From Mangifera indica (taxonomy: Eukaryota > Streptophyta > Magnoliopsida > Sapindales > Anacardiaceae): a DNA stretch of 64,000 nt. This document shows positions 49,691-62,317 of the stretch, in pieces (the first letter of the stretch is position 1; each line of letters begins with the position of its first letter). The notes below the pieces were generated by a model, which was not told the DNA's origin, ran no database searches, and saw only the letters and a list, made by a program, of their open reading frames with translations. The position numbers were made by a program, and so were the translations under genes. The stretch covers positions 9,306,449 through 9,370,448 of the forward strand of contig NC_058149.1 of assembly GCF_011075055.1 (NCBI RefSeq), in the 5' to 3' direction.

Positions 49691-51414
49691 TTTAGTTTCT
49701 CATAATATTAATAATAATTTTTTATTATTTTCTAATTTTCAATAATATTAATAAATATTTTTAGATTCTTTATGTAATAACAATTAATTAATATTTTGTT
49801 AAATAATAAATTTTTAAAAAAATTGTAAACAGTGTCATGTTAGGTCGAATTAGCTCACAAGCTGAACTTCATAGTCGTAGGCATAACGTACTACAGTAGT
49901 AGATTGTGTCTGCACAAACAAGACCAAAAAAGTGGGGTTTGGATCGATCCAATCCCCTTGGCACCTCTACTAATATTCTAAAATTAATTTCAATTTTTAA
50001 TATTTAGAAAATAAATCTATAATTAAAAATTAAAACATTTTATTTCTCTTGTCAAAGAGTAAGTCTATCAATAGTCACATTGGTATGATAGATTATAAGA
50101 AAAATTATTTCTCTTATAATTTATTAAATCTTTTTTTCATTTATTTTTATATTTTTGTCAATTATTATATTTCTTTCCTCAAATTTATATTGAAATGATA
50201 GTAATTCAAATGAATTTAATTAAAGGAAAGAAATGAGAGAAAAAGAAAAACAAGAAAAGCAAAAAAAGGAATTTGTAGCTCATGATTTAGGGTCCCAAAA
50301 ATATGGTTTGGTGGGTTATGAATAGTTTTAGATAGAAGCAAAATTAGTGAAAGAGAACATATGCATGCATGCTACGAACTATAATGGGGCATTTTACATT
50401 ACACTGTCTACAGTAGAACACGTCTATAATATAACACATTTGTAGTAGAATATAGACCCACAATAAGGTCCACTCTAGTAGAATATGCTTGTAGTATAGC
50501 ACAATTCGGATTTAGAAATGGTGTAGTGAGAGAAAGGAAGAGAGCTCGAGTTTAAAAAAGTGTCAAATCCTTATAATAAGCTTTTAGAAAGTATCAAATG
50601 GAGACCAAATAGGACAAAGTATGACCCAAATAGTAATTGATGAACTAGATTATCCTTTCGATTCCTTGATGAGGCTATGATGTGAGATTGAAACTCGAGG
50701 GTGATTTAGAACATGAAAGAAGATAGTTTACTTAATTCTTTCCTTTTACTAAGTGTTCTTATCTTTCACTTTCTTTTATTTCATGATTGTACGTACGGGT
50801 GATTGAGCTAGCTATAAGGCAGGGTTAGGTCAATGAAGATAGATACAGGCTAGTGCTGGTTACCTATAGTTTTTGTTACATGTATATGAGATTATTGATT
50901 TTTGGCTTTATTCAAATAGTTGTATAGTTGTATCTAGGGATATGTATATAATTACTCCATGATCTCAGATGTTTTTAGATGAGTTTTCATATGAGATATA
51001 TACATCTTTTATTCACTTCAAGATTTTCAGTTTTCTTATAATAATTTCATAACGCTTTTAGCAACGAGTTTATTTTAAATTTTGTTTTAAAATAAACGCT
51101 TAAGATATTAATTCATAATATTTTTTCTCTGAAAAATAACATTTATGGGGAGAGATGTTACAAAATCTAGATACTGTGCTTTGAAATTTATCCGTTCAAT
51201 CAATCTGAACATCTTTCCACTTAAAAAAATAAAAACATTTAGGATTCATTAGGAGGAGTTAAAGTTGTCCACGGAACTGAATTTTAACATATCATAAACA
51301 GTTATGTGTTAGGGTTTTTTTTGAATGATTAATGGTATTTCAATGAATAATTAGTTGGACTTTCAATTTTGAAAAGATATTTCAAGATAGATACTATTCT
51401 ACCAATAAAATTAC
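49691..51414. other. Spacer, retrotransposon-like tail, no gene
   Basis: At 50411-50508 a word of about 31 bp (AGTAGAACACGTCTATAATA against AGTAGAATATGCTTGTAGTA) occurs twice. The stretch 50640-51170 resembles a plant LTR or untranslated tail and ends near GGGGAGAGATGTTACA, but no partner LTR or coding part is present. No gene found. Confidence 0.3.
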
Positions 51415-51665
51415 GTGTGTTTACTTTATATATATAAATAAATATATATTTATATATATTATTATATAAATAAATCATTTTAAAATAAAAATAAAATAAT
51501 ATTTAATAATATAATAATAATAATAATAATAAATATATTAATTTATGTACTTAAAATAATAAAATTATATAATAATTTATATATAATTAATAATATATTA
51601 TTTTATAATTAAATATTATATTATTTTTAATTTTAAATTATTTAATTATATAATAATATATTATT
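51415..51665. mobile_element. AT-rich palindromic MITE-like units (family 2)
   Basis: Two worn units share TATATTATTATATAAATAAA and AAAATAATATTTAATAATAT words with the family; an (ATA)n-like run lies at about 51510-51530. Boundaries are poor. Confidence 0.45.
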
Positions 51666-53382
51666 AACTATGTTTTCATGCATGTTAAAATATTATCCAT
51701 TTACGTTACATCAATTAAAACACGTGATTTTTTTTCACACGAAATATATAGCTGGCATGAAATCTATTTTAATTGTGCCTAAATTCTTATTCACTGAACC
51801 TTCTCTGGTGGAAATAGTAAGAACCGAAACTAAGAAACCTAATTACCCAATATTCTTTGATATTCATATAATAATATTTATTGTACCTCTCTTCCGAACT
51901 TTGAACCAAGTCATGTATGATGTATATATTTCTAGCACGTTTTACGACTTGAACAAAATGAAAAACCCTCCAAATCAGACCGTACGTGTACATATAAATG
52001 TATATATAATTTAATTTAAATTATAAAATTAAATTAAATTGATTAAAAATTATAGTTTAATTTTGTTTAATTTAGATTAAAATTCTTTGAAAAATAGTTT
52101 TTAGTTTAGATTATAGTTTAGATGATTTTTAAACCAAGCTAAATTATAAATTATATTTTTTAAAAATACATATATAATAAATATATTTAATAGAATTTTT
52201 TAATAAATAATTAGGTCTATAATTTGATTTTTTTTATATTTTTTTATTATTTTTTTATACATATATATTATATTTATATTTCATATTTATTTTACATATT
52301 TATATAATATTTCAAAAATATATAATTTTATTTAATAATATATCTTTAAAAATAAATAATTTTAATATATTTAAATTGTAATATAAACCAAACTAAATCA
52401 TATTTATTTTATTTAATTTAGTTTAATTTAAAATTTAAAATAATTTAATTTAATTTAAAAATATTTAATATTATTACTTTCTAATTTGATTTAAAAGAAC
52501 TTTTAAACTACACTACATTATATCGTATATATCTATAGGGATCTAGTCAAACTCAACATTGGTAAATTACGCCATGACTCGCCTCTTTATGAGTCCGTGA
52601 AACACTAAGGCTCTTAATTGACAATCACCCAGTTCAACGAAAAAAACAATCACAGGAATTTTGTTTGACCGGAACAATGAAAAATTTTATTGAATGGAAA
52701 TGGAATTGAGATATTTATTAGACTTTAATTAGGATTTTGATACACGAAATGATATGTGATTTTATATATATATATATTTTTTTTAACGTGAAGCTTAATT
52801 AATGGGAAAACGGAATTAATGTTGAGATATTTATTAGACTTTAATTAATTTCATTAAGAAAAGCAAAGAATCCCAGTCCAAATTCTTGCAATGAGGTGAT
52901 GCCTGTCTTTTCAAATCTAACTAATTGAGATTAGCAATCGTGTTGATTTATCTGGCTGGCTGGCTGGCTGGCTGGCTGCTATGAAGAAGCTCATACTTAA
53001 TTAATTAAATAATGGACGTTCAAACGGAGTTGTTATGTGTCACTAATTAACGAAACAGGAAATTGCGATTAATGGTCTTAATGACATCCTGAAAATTTGA
53101 CCTCTAAATTATTAAAATTTTTTTGTAGGGGAAAGTCTGATTTTAAACTTTTAAATATTAATTTTTTTAGAGAAATGATTTAAAATAAAATTAATAAAAT
53201 TTTAAAATTTTAGGTAAATTTTTCATGATAGAGAAATTAAGTGGTTGCGAGTAGATTGATTTGTTCACCCCTAACTTTTGAACATTTTCAACAACATAAA
53301 CTTCACTCTTCTCCATTTCTTCCTACCTCCATGGCATGGCCCAGCTAGAACTTCACAGTAAGTTTGAAGACAATTTTTAAAT
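51666..53382. other. AT-rich spacer, no gene
   Basis: The 114-codon plus frame at 51670-52014 has no recognisable domain and AT-rich, non-coding-like codons. Near 52738-52765, TTTTGATACACGAAATGATA matches the right part of family 4 (compare about 57998), so a fragment of that repeat is present. Nothing else is recognised apart from the tetranucleotide run listed separately. Confidence 0.4.
52951..52979. repeat. (CTGG)n microsatellite
   Basis: About seven tandem copies of CTGG, perfect, ending in CTGCTATG. A GC-containing tetranucleotide run is unusual in this AT-rich surrounding and may be polymorphic. Confidence 0.9.
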
Positions 53383-53720
53383 GGTCGGAAGATTATTTTC
53401 TATCCAAGTTTTAATCTAATTTTAAAAATATATTTTTGATATTTTAAAAATTCAAACTCTTAATTATAAATTAACTTTTATTAGAATTTTTTATTATAGA
53501 CAAAGAAAAAACATTATTTTATCATCATCCTAAAACTTAACAAAATTTATATCATTTTCTTGTTTTAGTTTAAAAAACTAATCATTTTTTTTTCATGATT
53601 AAGTTTTGAAAAATTTATTTTTCTTTTTTAGGGTTTCAAAATCTTATCTCCATTTTTCGGCAATTGACTCTGGCCAACCCATCTTCTTCTTCTGTCATTG
53701 ATGATAAATACTAGTCTTTA
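53383..53720 (+). mobile_element. Inverted-repeat element family 1, left half only
   Basis: Starts GGTCGGAAGATTATTTTCTA, then TCTAATTTTAAAAATATATT, AAAAACATTATTTTATCATC and TTTTTAGGGTTTCAAAATCT, and a segment with CTGGCCAACCCATCTTCTTC. The order equals that of the unit at 28413-29248. The right half is not present. Confidence 0.55.
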
Positions 53721-54539
53721 CTCATACAATCCAATGACCTTTGACACTCAGAATGATAAATCTTTCATCATTTAAAAGACTTATATGATAATAAAAACAT
53801 ATCATCTTCATCATCATTTAAACAAATTAGACATACCCGTTTCATATTATAATGATATTTTACACTATGTTACATATGAGGAATTTTACATACCAATGAT
53901 GATGTTCCAAAGAAGATTACCAGTCCCAGAAATTTGTTTTTGAATTATGCACCATAGCTTGATAAGGTCAAATTATTCTAGAAGATATACTGTACAACAT
54001 AGATTTTCGTGCTGTTGTTTCCTTCCACACATATTTATGTAGTACAGTCATTGGATTTATGGAGAACTTAATTTGTACTTTCCAGTTGGTGAAATCTGAT
54101 CCTGACATTTTACCACCAGAATAATTCAAAACGTCAGATCATAGATAGTTTCAACTCATACAACCAAATAAAAATTGTTTTGTCCTCACCATCTCGAGAA
54201 CATATTATTGAATACAGAATTCGGAAGACGTAGGATTAGACTTCGAATTAATAAAGAGTCGAGTCGGCGTGATCCTGATTTTATTTAATCAATATGGAGA
54301 CTGTGCTGAAGGTATACTAGACAATTACGTCGATGGCAATTAGAATAAAATATAAACAATTAAATTAGTTGATTTAGGTGGTTTAGATTCAATTATTAAT
54401 CCTCTTTTTCAGCTTTTTCTATTAGTGAAAAAGTCAATAGGGACTCATCAAGAGCCATTCTCTAACTCATCCTTTTTTCAAGTCACAATTAAAAAAAAAA
54501 TCATTTAAGAATAATTTTCCCATATAGATAATTAAATTA
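53721..54539. other. Spacer, no feature recognised
   Basis: Contains a continuation of AT-rich sequence with GATGAT words left of 53830 that may belong to the preceding element. I see no gene or bounded repeat after that. Confidence 0.35.
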
Positions 54540-54675
54540 TGCTTGTATAATAGACTTTGTAAAATTATACCAATTCATTTTGAGTATATAAATATATATA
54601 TTTATATATATATATGTGATGGTATATATAAGTGTATATCAATTTACATATCAAAGTAGGTATAAACAGTCTTGC
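54540..54675. mobile_element. AT-rich palindromic MITE-like copy (family 2)
   Basis: The left arm AAAATTATACCAATTCATTT and the right arm ATCAATTTACATATCAAAGT are near-inverted equivalents around a (TA)n-rich core at about 54590-54640. It lies just upstream of the ARSK1-like TATA box. Confidence 0.45.
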
Positions 54676-54739
54676 TCATGGATGGTTTACAGGGAATAAA
54701 TCATCAAACAAGCAACCATAAGTCATTGGGAGGAGTTCT

Positions 54740-54748
54740 CTATAAATA
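54740..54748 (+). promoter_or_regulatory. TATA box of the ARSK1-like kinase gene
   Basis: CTATAAATA lies about 125 bp upstream of the ATG at 54868, which would put transcription start near 54770. It agrees well with the plant TATA consensus. Confidence 0.55.
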
Positions 54749-54867
54749 TGCAAAGTGATGTTGTAGTAGGTAAGTGTGAAAGTTTCATCCTGTGGAGCAG
54801 CTTCTCCAAATCCCCAGAAACTTTTAATTATTTCATATTTTTTTGAGTTTTGTTTAATTGATGCAAG

Positions 54868-56602
54868 ATGACCCTGAAGAAGATAACATGGAAATCTGTC
54901 ATCTTCACTTGTTCAAGGAGCAAGAGCTCCCCGCTGCCAGAATCCGATATCATCGATAAACAAGCTGTGAAACAATTAGCTTCATTTCAGAGGCTCTCTC
55001 TCTCGGATTTAAGCAATCCCAGTTCACCACTTTCTGCCGATGATTTATCCAATTCTGTGATTGGCTCAAAGCTTCATGTATTCACACTGGCGGAGCTGAG
55101 AATAGTGACATCCAATTTCTCCAGGAGTAATATGCTTGGCGAAGGCGGGTTCGGACCCGTGTACAAGGGATTTGTTGATGACAAGATGAAGCCGCGGTTG
55201 AAGGCTCAGCCTGTTGCTGTTAAGGCTCTGGACTTGGATGGATTGCAAGGCCACAAAGAATGGATGGTAACTTAAATTAACTTTAATTTTTTTAAATCAA
55301 ACTGTTTAAAGTGATGAGATACAAACAAATGTGCTTAATTCAAGGGTAGTAATGGCTTTGTTTTACTGTTTTTTATAGGCAGAAATAATATTTCTTGGAC
55401 AACTGAGGCATCGTCATCTTGTTAAGTTGATAGGATACTGCTGGGAGGATGAAAACAGGCTACTGGTTTATGAATACATGGAGAGAGGCAGCTTGGAAAA
55501 TCAACTCTTCAGAAGTATATCTTCCTCTCCTTAATGCGTTTTATGTCTCCTTAAAGTATTATTTTTGTTTACATATTGTGCTACTTTTGTCCCAGGATAT
55601 TCAGCAGCCTTGCCATGGTTAACCCGGATGAAAATAGCTCTAGGGGCTGCCAAGGGCCTGGCCTTTTTACACGAAGAAGATAAACCAGTGATATACCGAG
55701 ACTTCAAAACATCAAATATTTTATTGGATTCTGTAAGCACTCAATTTATCAGTAATCGAACTCTCTTTGTTGTCATCTGTTATGTCATTTTGATAACTTC
55801 TAATTTATTTGGCTCTTTGCAGGATTACACTGCGAAACTCTCAGATTTTGGGCTTGCAAAAGATGGTCCAGAGGGAGGAGAAACTCATGTGATAACACGA
55901 GTAATGGGCACACAAGGTTATGCTGCCCCAGAGTATGTAATGACTGGTAATGTTAATCTCTCATGATCTCAATCTTTTCTTATTAAAAATCATTGAACAT
56001 GAAGCCTAATCCAATTCAATATCCTTATTCCAGGTCATTTGACGATGATGAGCGATGTTTATAGTTTTGGAGTAGTTTTGTTAGAGTTGTTGACTGGTAA
56101 ACGGGCAATGGATAACACTCGCCCGGGTCGCAAACAAAGCCTTGTGGAATGGGCAAAGCCTTTAATGAAGGAGCCAAGGAAGCTTGACAAGTTAATGGAC
56201 CCTAGACTTGAAGGGCAATATTCTGCTAGAGGAGCTCAAAAGGCAGTGGCATTGGCTTACAAATGCTTGAGCCACAACCCAAAGTCAAGACCTTCAATGA
56301 GTGAAGTGGTCAAACTGTTAGAGTCCCTTCAGGACTTGGAAGATTCATTTGTTGTACCATTTGTGTATGTTGTGCCTAATGAAAATGATAGCAAGGAGTA
56401 TTTTTCAAACGGGAAAGAAGTAACAAGAAGAGAAGAAAAGGATTCTAGGGAAGAAAATGGACAGGAAAATCATCTCGGTTGGAGACATCGGATCAAGCTA
56501 CCAATGTCGATGATAACTCGATCAAATTCTGGTTTGTACAAAAAAATTGTACAAACTCTAAACTCTCCCAATCACCACAAGGGAAAAGACAAGGATGAGT
56601 AA
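54868..56602 (+). CDS. ARSK1: Receptor-like cytoplasmic kinase, RLCK-VII, ARSK1-like
   Basis: Five exons (54868-55266, 55379-55514, 55596-55732, 55823-55946, 56034-56602) join in frame to 454 residues. The serine/threonine kinase domain spans about residues 85-370: glycine loop [10 protein letters not shown] (90-99), ATP lysine Lys119 in VAVKALD, catalytic Asp214 in [10 protein letters not shown] (an RD kinase), DFG at 232-234 and APEYVMTG. The N-terminus [15 protein letters not shown] has no Met-Gly, so it would not be myristoylated, but Cys15 could be acylated. [15 protein letters not shown] and [11 protein letters not shown] are typical of the RIPK/PBL14/ARSK1 branch, and [19 protein letters not shown] favours ARSK1 (At2g26290). 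Position beside GPA1 supports the same orthologue. The basic C-terminal tail (about 375-454) is family-variable. Members act downstream of plasma-membrane receptors in root and immune signalling. All introns are GT-AG. Confidence 0.9.
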
Positions 56603-56663
56603 GACAACTCATCCACATTTTTACTTTCAAAATTACTGAATCAGTATACAGGAATTACAACAA

Positions 56664-57065
56664 GTGTTTATGAAATTTACGTTGATTTGTTTATTAATAT
56701 TCAGTATGTGAATAGGCTATTTTGTATACGTCACAAGGTTTAAAGAGTATTAAGATGTTTATAAGAAATATTGTCAAAAGAGATTTAAATTCTTATTTTC
56801 ATATTTATAATCTCATTTCTTTACCATTCAAACTACTATTTTAAGATAACATCTGTTCTAATAAGTGCTTATGAAATTTAAGTTGATTGATTATTAATAT
56901 TATTTAAGTATTTAAATAGATTGCATTTTATGCCACAAGGCCTAAACAGTGTCAAGATTTTTATAAAAATATTGTCAAAAAAAGATTTAAACTCTTATTT
57001 TCATACTTAAAATCTTATTTTTTTATCACTCAGATTATTTATTTACGACATCGTCTATTCTCTGC
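56664..57065. repeat. Tandem duplication, about 201-bp unit, two copies
   Basis: The block from 56664 (GTGTTTATGAAATTTACGTT) repeats from 56865 (GTGCTTATGAAATTTAAGTT). Both continue with a CACAAGG(C/T)(C/T)TAAA word, ATATTGTCAAAA and TTAAANTCTTATTTTCATA. Identity is roughly four in five, so the duplication is old. It lies just past the ARSK1-like stop codon, probably in or beyond its 3' UTR. Confidence 0.75.
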
Positions 57066-57734
57066 GGATACATGAAAATGCAAGTGGATCTTTCAATGGA
57101 CAATGAAAATACAAGTGGTTATATCTAAGAAATTGAAACTAAGAATAGACAGGAACCTAACGTACATGCATGGCAACTTCATTTTGATTCCTTTTTTTTT
57201 TTTTTTAATAATAATTTACGAATAGACAAACACCTACCATTTGTTGTCACAATCAAAGGCAGAATTCTAACCATTAAGAAGACATTCATGAAGCAACTTG
57301 ATTTTGATTATTATTTACATAATGGCTAGAAAATTAGGAATTTCAACAACTGCTCGCTGGTAAATTATCTTCTTCTCGCCAACATTCAAATTGATAACTT
57401 AAAACTCAAACTACTTGTGTGGGCAAGTACGTAGTTTAAGCTTTTTTCAAAGGTTTGGTAAATTATCTTCTTTTTTGTAGACTTAAAGACACCAACTATT
57501 TGGATTATTTGGAGAAGACTCTTTTAGAAGCTTCATTTAAAAAAATAATAATAGTTTGACGAAAGGCTTACATGAATTATGGATTATATTATATATAATA
57601 TGATTGGATACATATACTACAATGTGATATGAGACATAACTCGGGCTATGAATATGAGATATTCCTACATAAATCACATAATTCTAAATATAATTACATT
57701 TAAATTCTCTTCTAAATTAACTAGATGGTAAACA
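57066..57734. other. Spacer, no feature recognised
   Basis: AT-rich sequence without a recognisable gene or repeat boundary. Confidence 0.4.
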
Positions 57735-58045
57735 TAGATATCAGTGTTTTACGATACGTATCAAAGATATATCAAATTAATACAATATATCGTAAGATAT
57801 GATATATATTATTGATACATTTTTTAGAAAAAAAAAACGATGTTATAAATATGAATATGAAAAATTTTAAATTTTAAATTGTATTTATGATATTTTTTAA
57901 AATGATGACGTGCTAATTAAATTTTTTATTATTTTATTTTTTAAAAGTCATATTATATGATACGATTCGATACTTGATATATGATACAAATAATTAGGTT
58001 TTTGATACACAAAATGATATGTGATTCGACTACTGTAATGAAAAG
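57735..58045 (+). mobile_element. ATACGATA-rich repeat (family 4), forward copy
   Basis: Runs from GTGTTTTACGATACGTATCA through GATATGATATATATTATTGA, AAATTTTAAATTTTAAATTG and AAAATGATGACGTGCTAATT to GTGATTCGACTACTGTAATG. Same order as the copies at 45780-46205 and (reversed) 21885-22220. A family 3 element begins only 20 bp further right. Confidence 0.6.
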
Positions 58046-58065
58046 TGTTAATGAACTCCTAATAA

Positions 58066-58725
58066 GTAAATACATGTACTATTCGTGTTTCTGTATTAAT
58101 CGTGTATTAAACACGTTCAAATGAATTTTTGAATCCAAAACGCATTTTTTACGCCCTCCCCGTATTAAACATGAATTATACACAGTATTTTTGAATTTTT
58201 TACTAAACTTAAACTACAAAATTGTCCATTATATTTTCAATTATTAACGAAAATGCCACCACTATTTAAAAAAAAAAAACCAACAATAGTTTTTTCTTAA
58301 TTTTCAGCCCTAATTTTATACTTTCCTCCCCTATGACCTGTACAAAGATTTATTCTGATATGAAGTTTGAAATTCAAACTGATTAATTTATTTGTTTTTC
58401 TCAACTGAGTGGTACGTTATTTATTGTATGAAGAATTTTGATTATATATTATGCTATATTAGGTTTTATAGTTAATTAAATACTTTACATTTGAATTTTT
58501 ATATTGATTTTTAATAAAAGATTCGAGAAAAGTACTAAAATTATTATGAGATTATTGTATTTTTAGAAACGTATTATTAACAATATGTCATATTATACCA
58601 ATACATACACATTTCATACTTTTTTCGTATGCAAATTTTAGAGTTGTTTTACAAACATATTTTTTATTATTCATTGTATTATACTTATATTATTCACATA
58701 CCTTTTTTTTAGTTCCCGTATTTAC
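58066..58725 (+). mobile_element. MITE with TAA target duplication (family 3), well-preserved copy
   Basis: The 660-bp unit begins GTAAATACATGTACT and ends GTATTTAC, perfect 8-bp inverted ends that extend imperfectly. It is flanked on both sides by TAA (58063-58065 and 58726-58728). A 3-bp TAA/TTA target site is typical of PIF/Harbinger (Tourist-type) elements, though the end sequence is not the usual Tourist one. No transposase is encoded. It aligns along its length with 17368-18037 and, in reverse, with 25190-25345. Confidence 0.7.
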
Positions 58726-59205
58726 TAACGAGGAGTAAACTAAATGTTTGAGTGAAAAATTGGATGTTAGAATTTCTAATTTCTTGATGAAAATAATTGT
58801 GCATGGAAGATATTTCTTCTACTTTTTTCTTTCCTCTAAAAAAAACAAACAATTGTTTGTGGATGGTAAATCAAATGAGCCATCATTAAGTTGATTAAGA
58901 TACAGAAAGAAGAATATATAAAAATAGCATCTAGCCCTACCAGGCTTATGACAAATAAAAACTTTTCTCCACTGCTTTACTTTTAATATGACAAATTTTA
59001 TGTTACTTTATAACTTGTATTGCTCTCACTATCACCTTTATAATGCAATAAGTGAAGCTAGATTTTTTCTTTTTTTCAATCAGACCATTCCAAACCCAAA
59101 CAACTTCTTCAATCGAAAATAAATAAATAGCTTGAAAATCCCCAAGATTCTGTAAGTTCATTAGAGAAGACTAGGAAAAGGGCACACATCACCCAAAAAA
59201 ATTAT
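58726..59205. other. Spacer, no feature recognised
   Basis: No gene or bounded repeat seen. Confidence 0.4.
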
Positions 59206-59250
59206 GGCCAAAGCACTTACTCCCACCCAACCTTTAGTCAAGCCCCAACA
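59206..59250 (+). mobile_element. Inverted-repeat family 1, left end only
   Basis: GGCCAAAGCACTTACTCCCA followed by CCCAACCTTTAGTCAAG is one of the closest matches in the window to the family 1 left end. After about 45 bp the sequence no longer follows the family, so only the tip remains, or it belongs to a variant with a different core. Confidence 0.5.
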
Positions 59251-62200
59251 CCTGCCCGCAAGGTTTTAAAAACCGAAAAAATGATTACAAATAAAATTTA
59301 ATAAAATTAATATATATAAATAATTATTATGTTTAGTTAGAGATAATTAAAAATTTTTAAGATATTATTCTACTTAAATATTATTGGGTATAATTATTTT
59401 AAAATATATTTCAGATTACTTGTTATTTTAATTAAAAATAAGGGTGTTTTAGTCTTAAAAAAATAGCAAATAAAAATAAAATTATAATAAATCAGTGTTA
59501 CTTTGATAAATTTTTAATACCTAAGATAGAAATGGTAAACAAATTATCATTTATATTATCTATTATATCACTATTTGTAATGTAAGATTACTATAATTTT
59601 TTATTATTAAAAAACTAAATAAAATAATATAAATAATAAATAATATATTATCAAGATAATTTTTCTTTACCGCAAACCAAACGACCCATATATATTACTA
59701 AATTATCATAAGTTCGGTTGTTAAGGTTATATATAAGATTAGAATTTTCACATCATCTCAGTTTTTACCAAAATAAATATTAAGTATTTGATTGGTTGCT
59801 TATAACAATCAATTAAAAATATGAGATGATTTTGAAAAGGATTGATGTAATGCATACAATTGAAATATAGAAAATAATATTTAAACTTCGAAATTTTGAA
59901 TACTTACTACTTATTAATCCAAAGTTTTTACAAATTAGTAATGAGAAAATTTTTAAAAATTTTTGTTGAACTTGCCAAAGGAAAGCTTAAAGAAAAGGTT
60001 GGTTCTCCAACAATAACTTACAATCTATCAATAACATATATTTTGAGTTATTGCAATTAACAAAATGGTTACAAATTTTGCATTTTTTGCAAGAATTGTT
60101 GAACTTTGCAGACGAATATCTTGACTTTAGGCAAATATTTTAGCTGTATAAGAAATCTTGGCTTTGATTTTGAATATTTTGATATTTTACAGCTTTGTAG
60201 GAGCTTTGTGGGCAAATATTTTCACCATCTTGCTTTCACCTTTTGCAAGAAACATACTTTAGGTAAATAATTTGCATTTTGCTTTCTTTTATTTTTTGCA
60301 AGAAATATGTTTTCCTTTTTTCAAACTTGTTTGGGGAATCTTAGTCATATTTTGCTCTTATTTCTCTTACTTTTGCTTGAAGGATGGTCGAGTCGAGTGG
60401 ATGTCACATTCTTTAATTAATTTTGAGATTGATTTGACCAAATGGATATCATTTGGATAAGTTCAAATGGTGAAGGACTTTTGCAGAACTTTTTCAACGG
60501 CAAATATTCATTAAATGTTTGAGAATTCATAAGAATTCTGAACTTGATATCTTTTTTGAGTAATTGTTTGCACCAACATCTTGAGCTATTAGTTTTTGGG
60601 TTATTTGTCTTGATTGGATTTTTTTGAAGATATCTAAGGATTCCTAAGCAATCATCCTCATTGCTTTGACCATGTTAACTAAAGAGTTTGATCCTTCATT
60701 ATTTGATTTTTCATCATCCTATAATTGGGACAACAAATTTTTTAATTAAAATTTAAGCTCTTCTTTTGATTGGTCTCTGGCAAGGGAGATGAAATCATTT
60801 GATTTGTTTTGTAAAAATTTTACAATTTCTAGGGTGATCGCATTTAGTATTTAAGGAGGGTTTAATAAATATGATTGAATTTTTCTTTGGTTAGATAGAA
60901 ATGATCATATTTTTCCCACCATTTGACTTTAAACCTTCTTTTTAATTGTGAATTTGGGTGTTTAAACCAATAATTTCGTAATCTCATAAACAAATCCATG
61001 ATAGATCGGATCTAGACAAGAAATAAAGGGTTGGTGGAAAATGAGTTTCTTCTTGGGAACACTTGAAGTTTGATTTTAAAAAATTGAAAAACTACTATGA
61101 GAAGATTTTTGGTATGAGACCAAATACTCTCCACCATTGGATAAATCAATATGAGAATTTGAATATTGTATTTCTTTTGAAATAAATCGTCCAGAAGTTT
61201 CTGAATTGATCATTTTGATAAAACAAAATATAAAACCAGACATTTTGATATTCCTAATATATATAACTAGAGGGTCAAACATTTAAAAGAATTTTTTAGG
61301 CTTTGCAAGATATTTGCCTTAATAAGAAAGATTGAACTTTCATAATATGTAGACATGAATGAGTTATGAAATCAGGATTTTCTTTGCTTTGATAATGTTT
61401 GAATTCACAAGACCCAATATGAATTCATAAAACTTGTGTGTTTTTCATCAATCACCTGGGATATAATGAAATCTTTTTGGGAAAATATTTTTTATTAAAA
61501 CTTTTGGGTCTTCATTTTGAAATTCATCTTGCATAATCAGGACGATTATTTATGCTTTTTTTGAAAAATATTTTTGTTTTGGTCTTGGAGTTTTTAGAGG
61601 AATTGTAATAGTTTCAATTTCTTTGTTTCTGGAAAGAGCAATTTCAGTTTTTTTTCAAATCTTTAAAAAAAAAATTTCCATATTTTGAAAAATATTTAGA
61701 TTTGTAATAACAATTTTTTCAAACTATTCTGGAATATTTTCTTTTTTGTTGTTAATATTTTTTATTCCAATGATGGCTAAAGCCACTTTTAGAGTTTGCA
61801 TGAACTAATTCACCATCGATTGATTATATCTCATTTTTAGAGCTCATGAAAGAGCTTGTTGAGGCAATTACTTTTGCTTTTGATCTCTTCTTTGCTCTTC
61901 TTAGGAAAAATAATTTAAAAATAAAATACTTTGCTTTAATTCATGAAGGATTATAAAATTTTCATAATATATATCAATAATTATTTTGAAAAATAAAAGT
62001 CTAGGATGGAAAATCGCCTATCTTGATTCTTTTGAGGACAAAAGAAAATAAAGTCCTTTTCGAATCTTCAAGTGATAGAAGGAAGATAATTCCCTTCGAA
62101 CTTTTACTTACCTTCTCCTTAACATTTCCATTCAAACATTACATACTTCAACTTCTCAACATTCTTCCTCAAATTGATCACACTTCAACAATGTTGAGAA

Positions 62201-62317
62201 TATACAGTTGACATATTGTGTTGATATATCAAAATATGGTTGTCATGAGATTTAAATGACATGTAAATGGATGGAAAACATTGTTATGATTCCAAGATAT
62301 TGGTTAAATTGAGTTAT
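59251..62317. other. AT-rich spacer with possible worn coding scraps on the minus strand
   Basis: From 59280 to 59690 the sequence is extremely AT-rich and ends in CCGCAAACCAAACGACCCAT, which looks like the tip of another small DNA element. From about 60400 to 61600 the minus strand has a series of short frames (the longest 68 codons at 61076-61282) without clear links. They could be the remains of a transposable-element protein, but I do not recognise the family. No intact gene. Confidence 0.3.

Noticed and set aside
50411..50508. A CRISPR-like pair of repeats
   Set aside because: Only two imperfect 31-bp copies occur, in a plant nuclear sequence; this is ordinary repeat noise.
51670..52014. 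A 114-codon plus-strand protein
   Set aside because: AT-rich, with no recognisable domain and no TATA box, intron or neighbour supporting a gene.
60400..61600. Possible dead protein gene on the minus strand
   Set aside because: Several short frames in a row suggest old coding DNA, but no motif is clear enough to name a family, so only a spacer note was kept.
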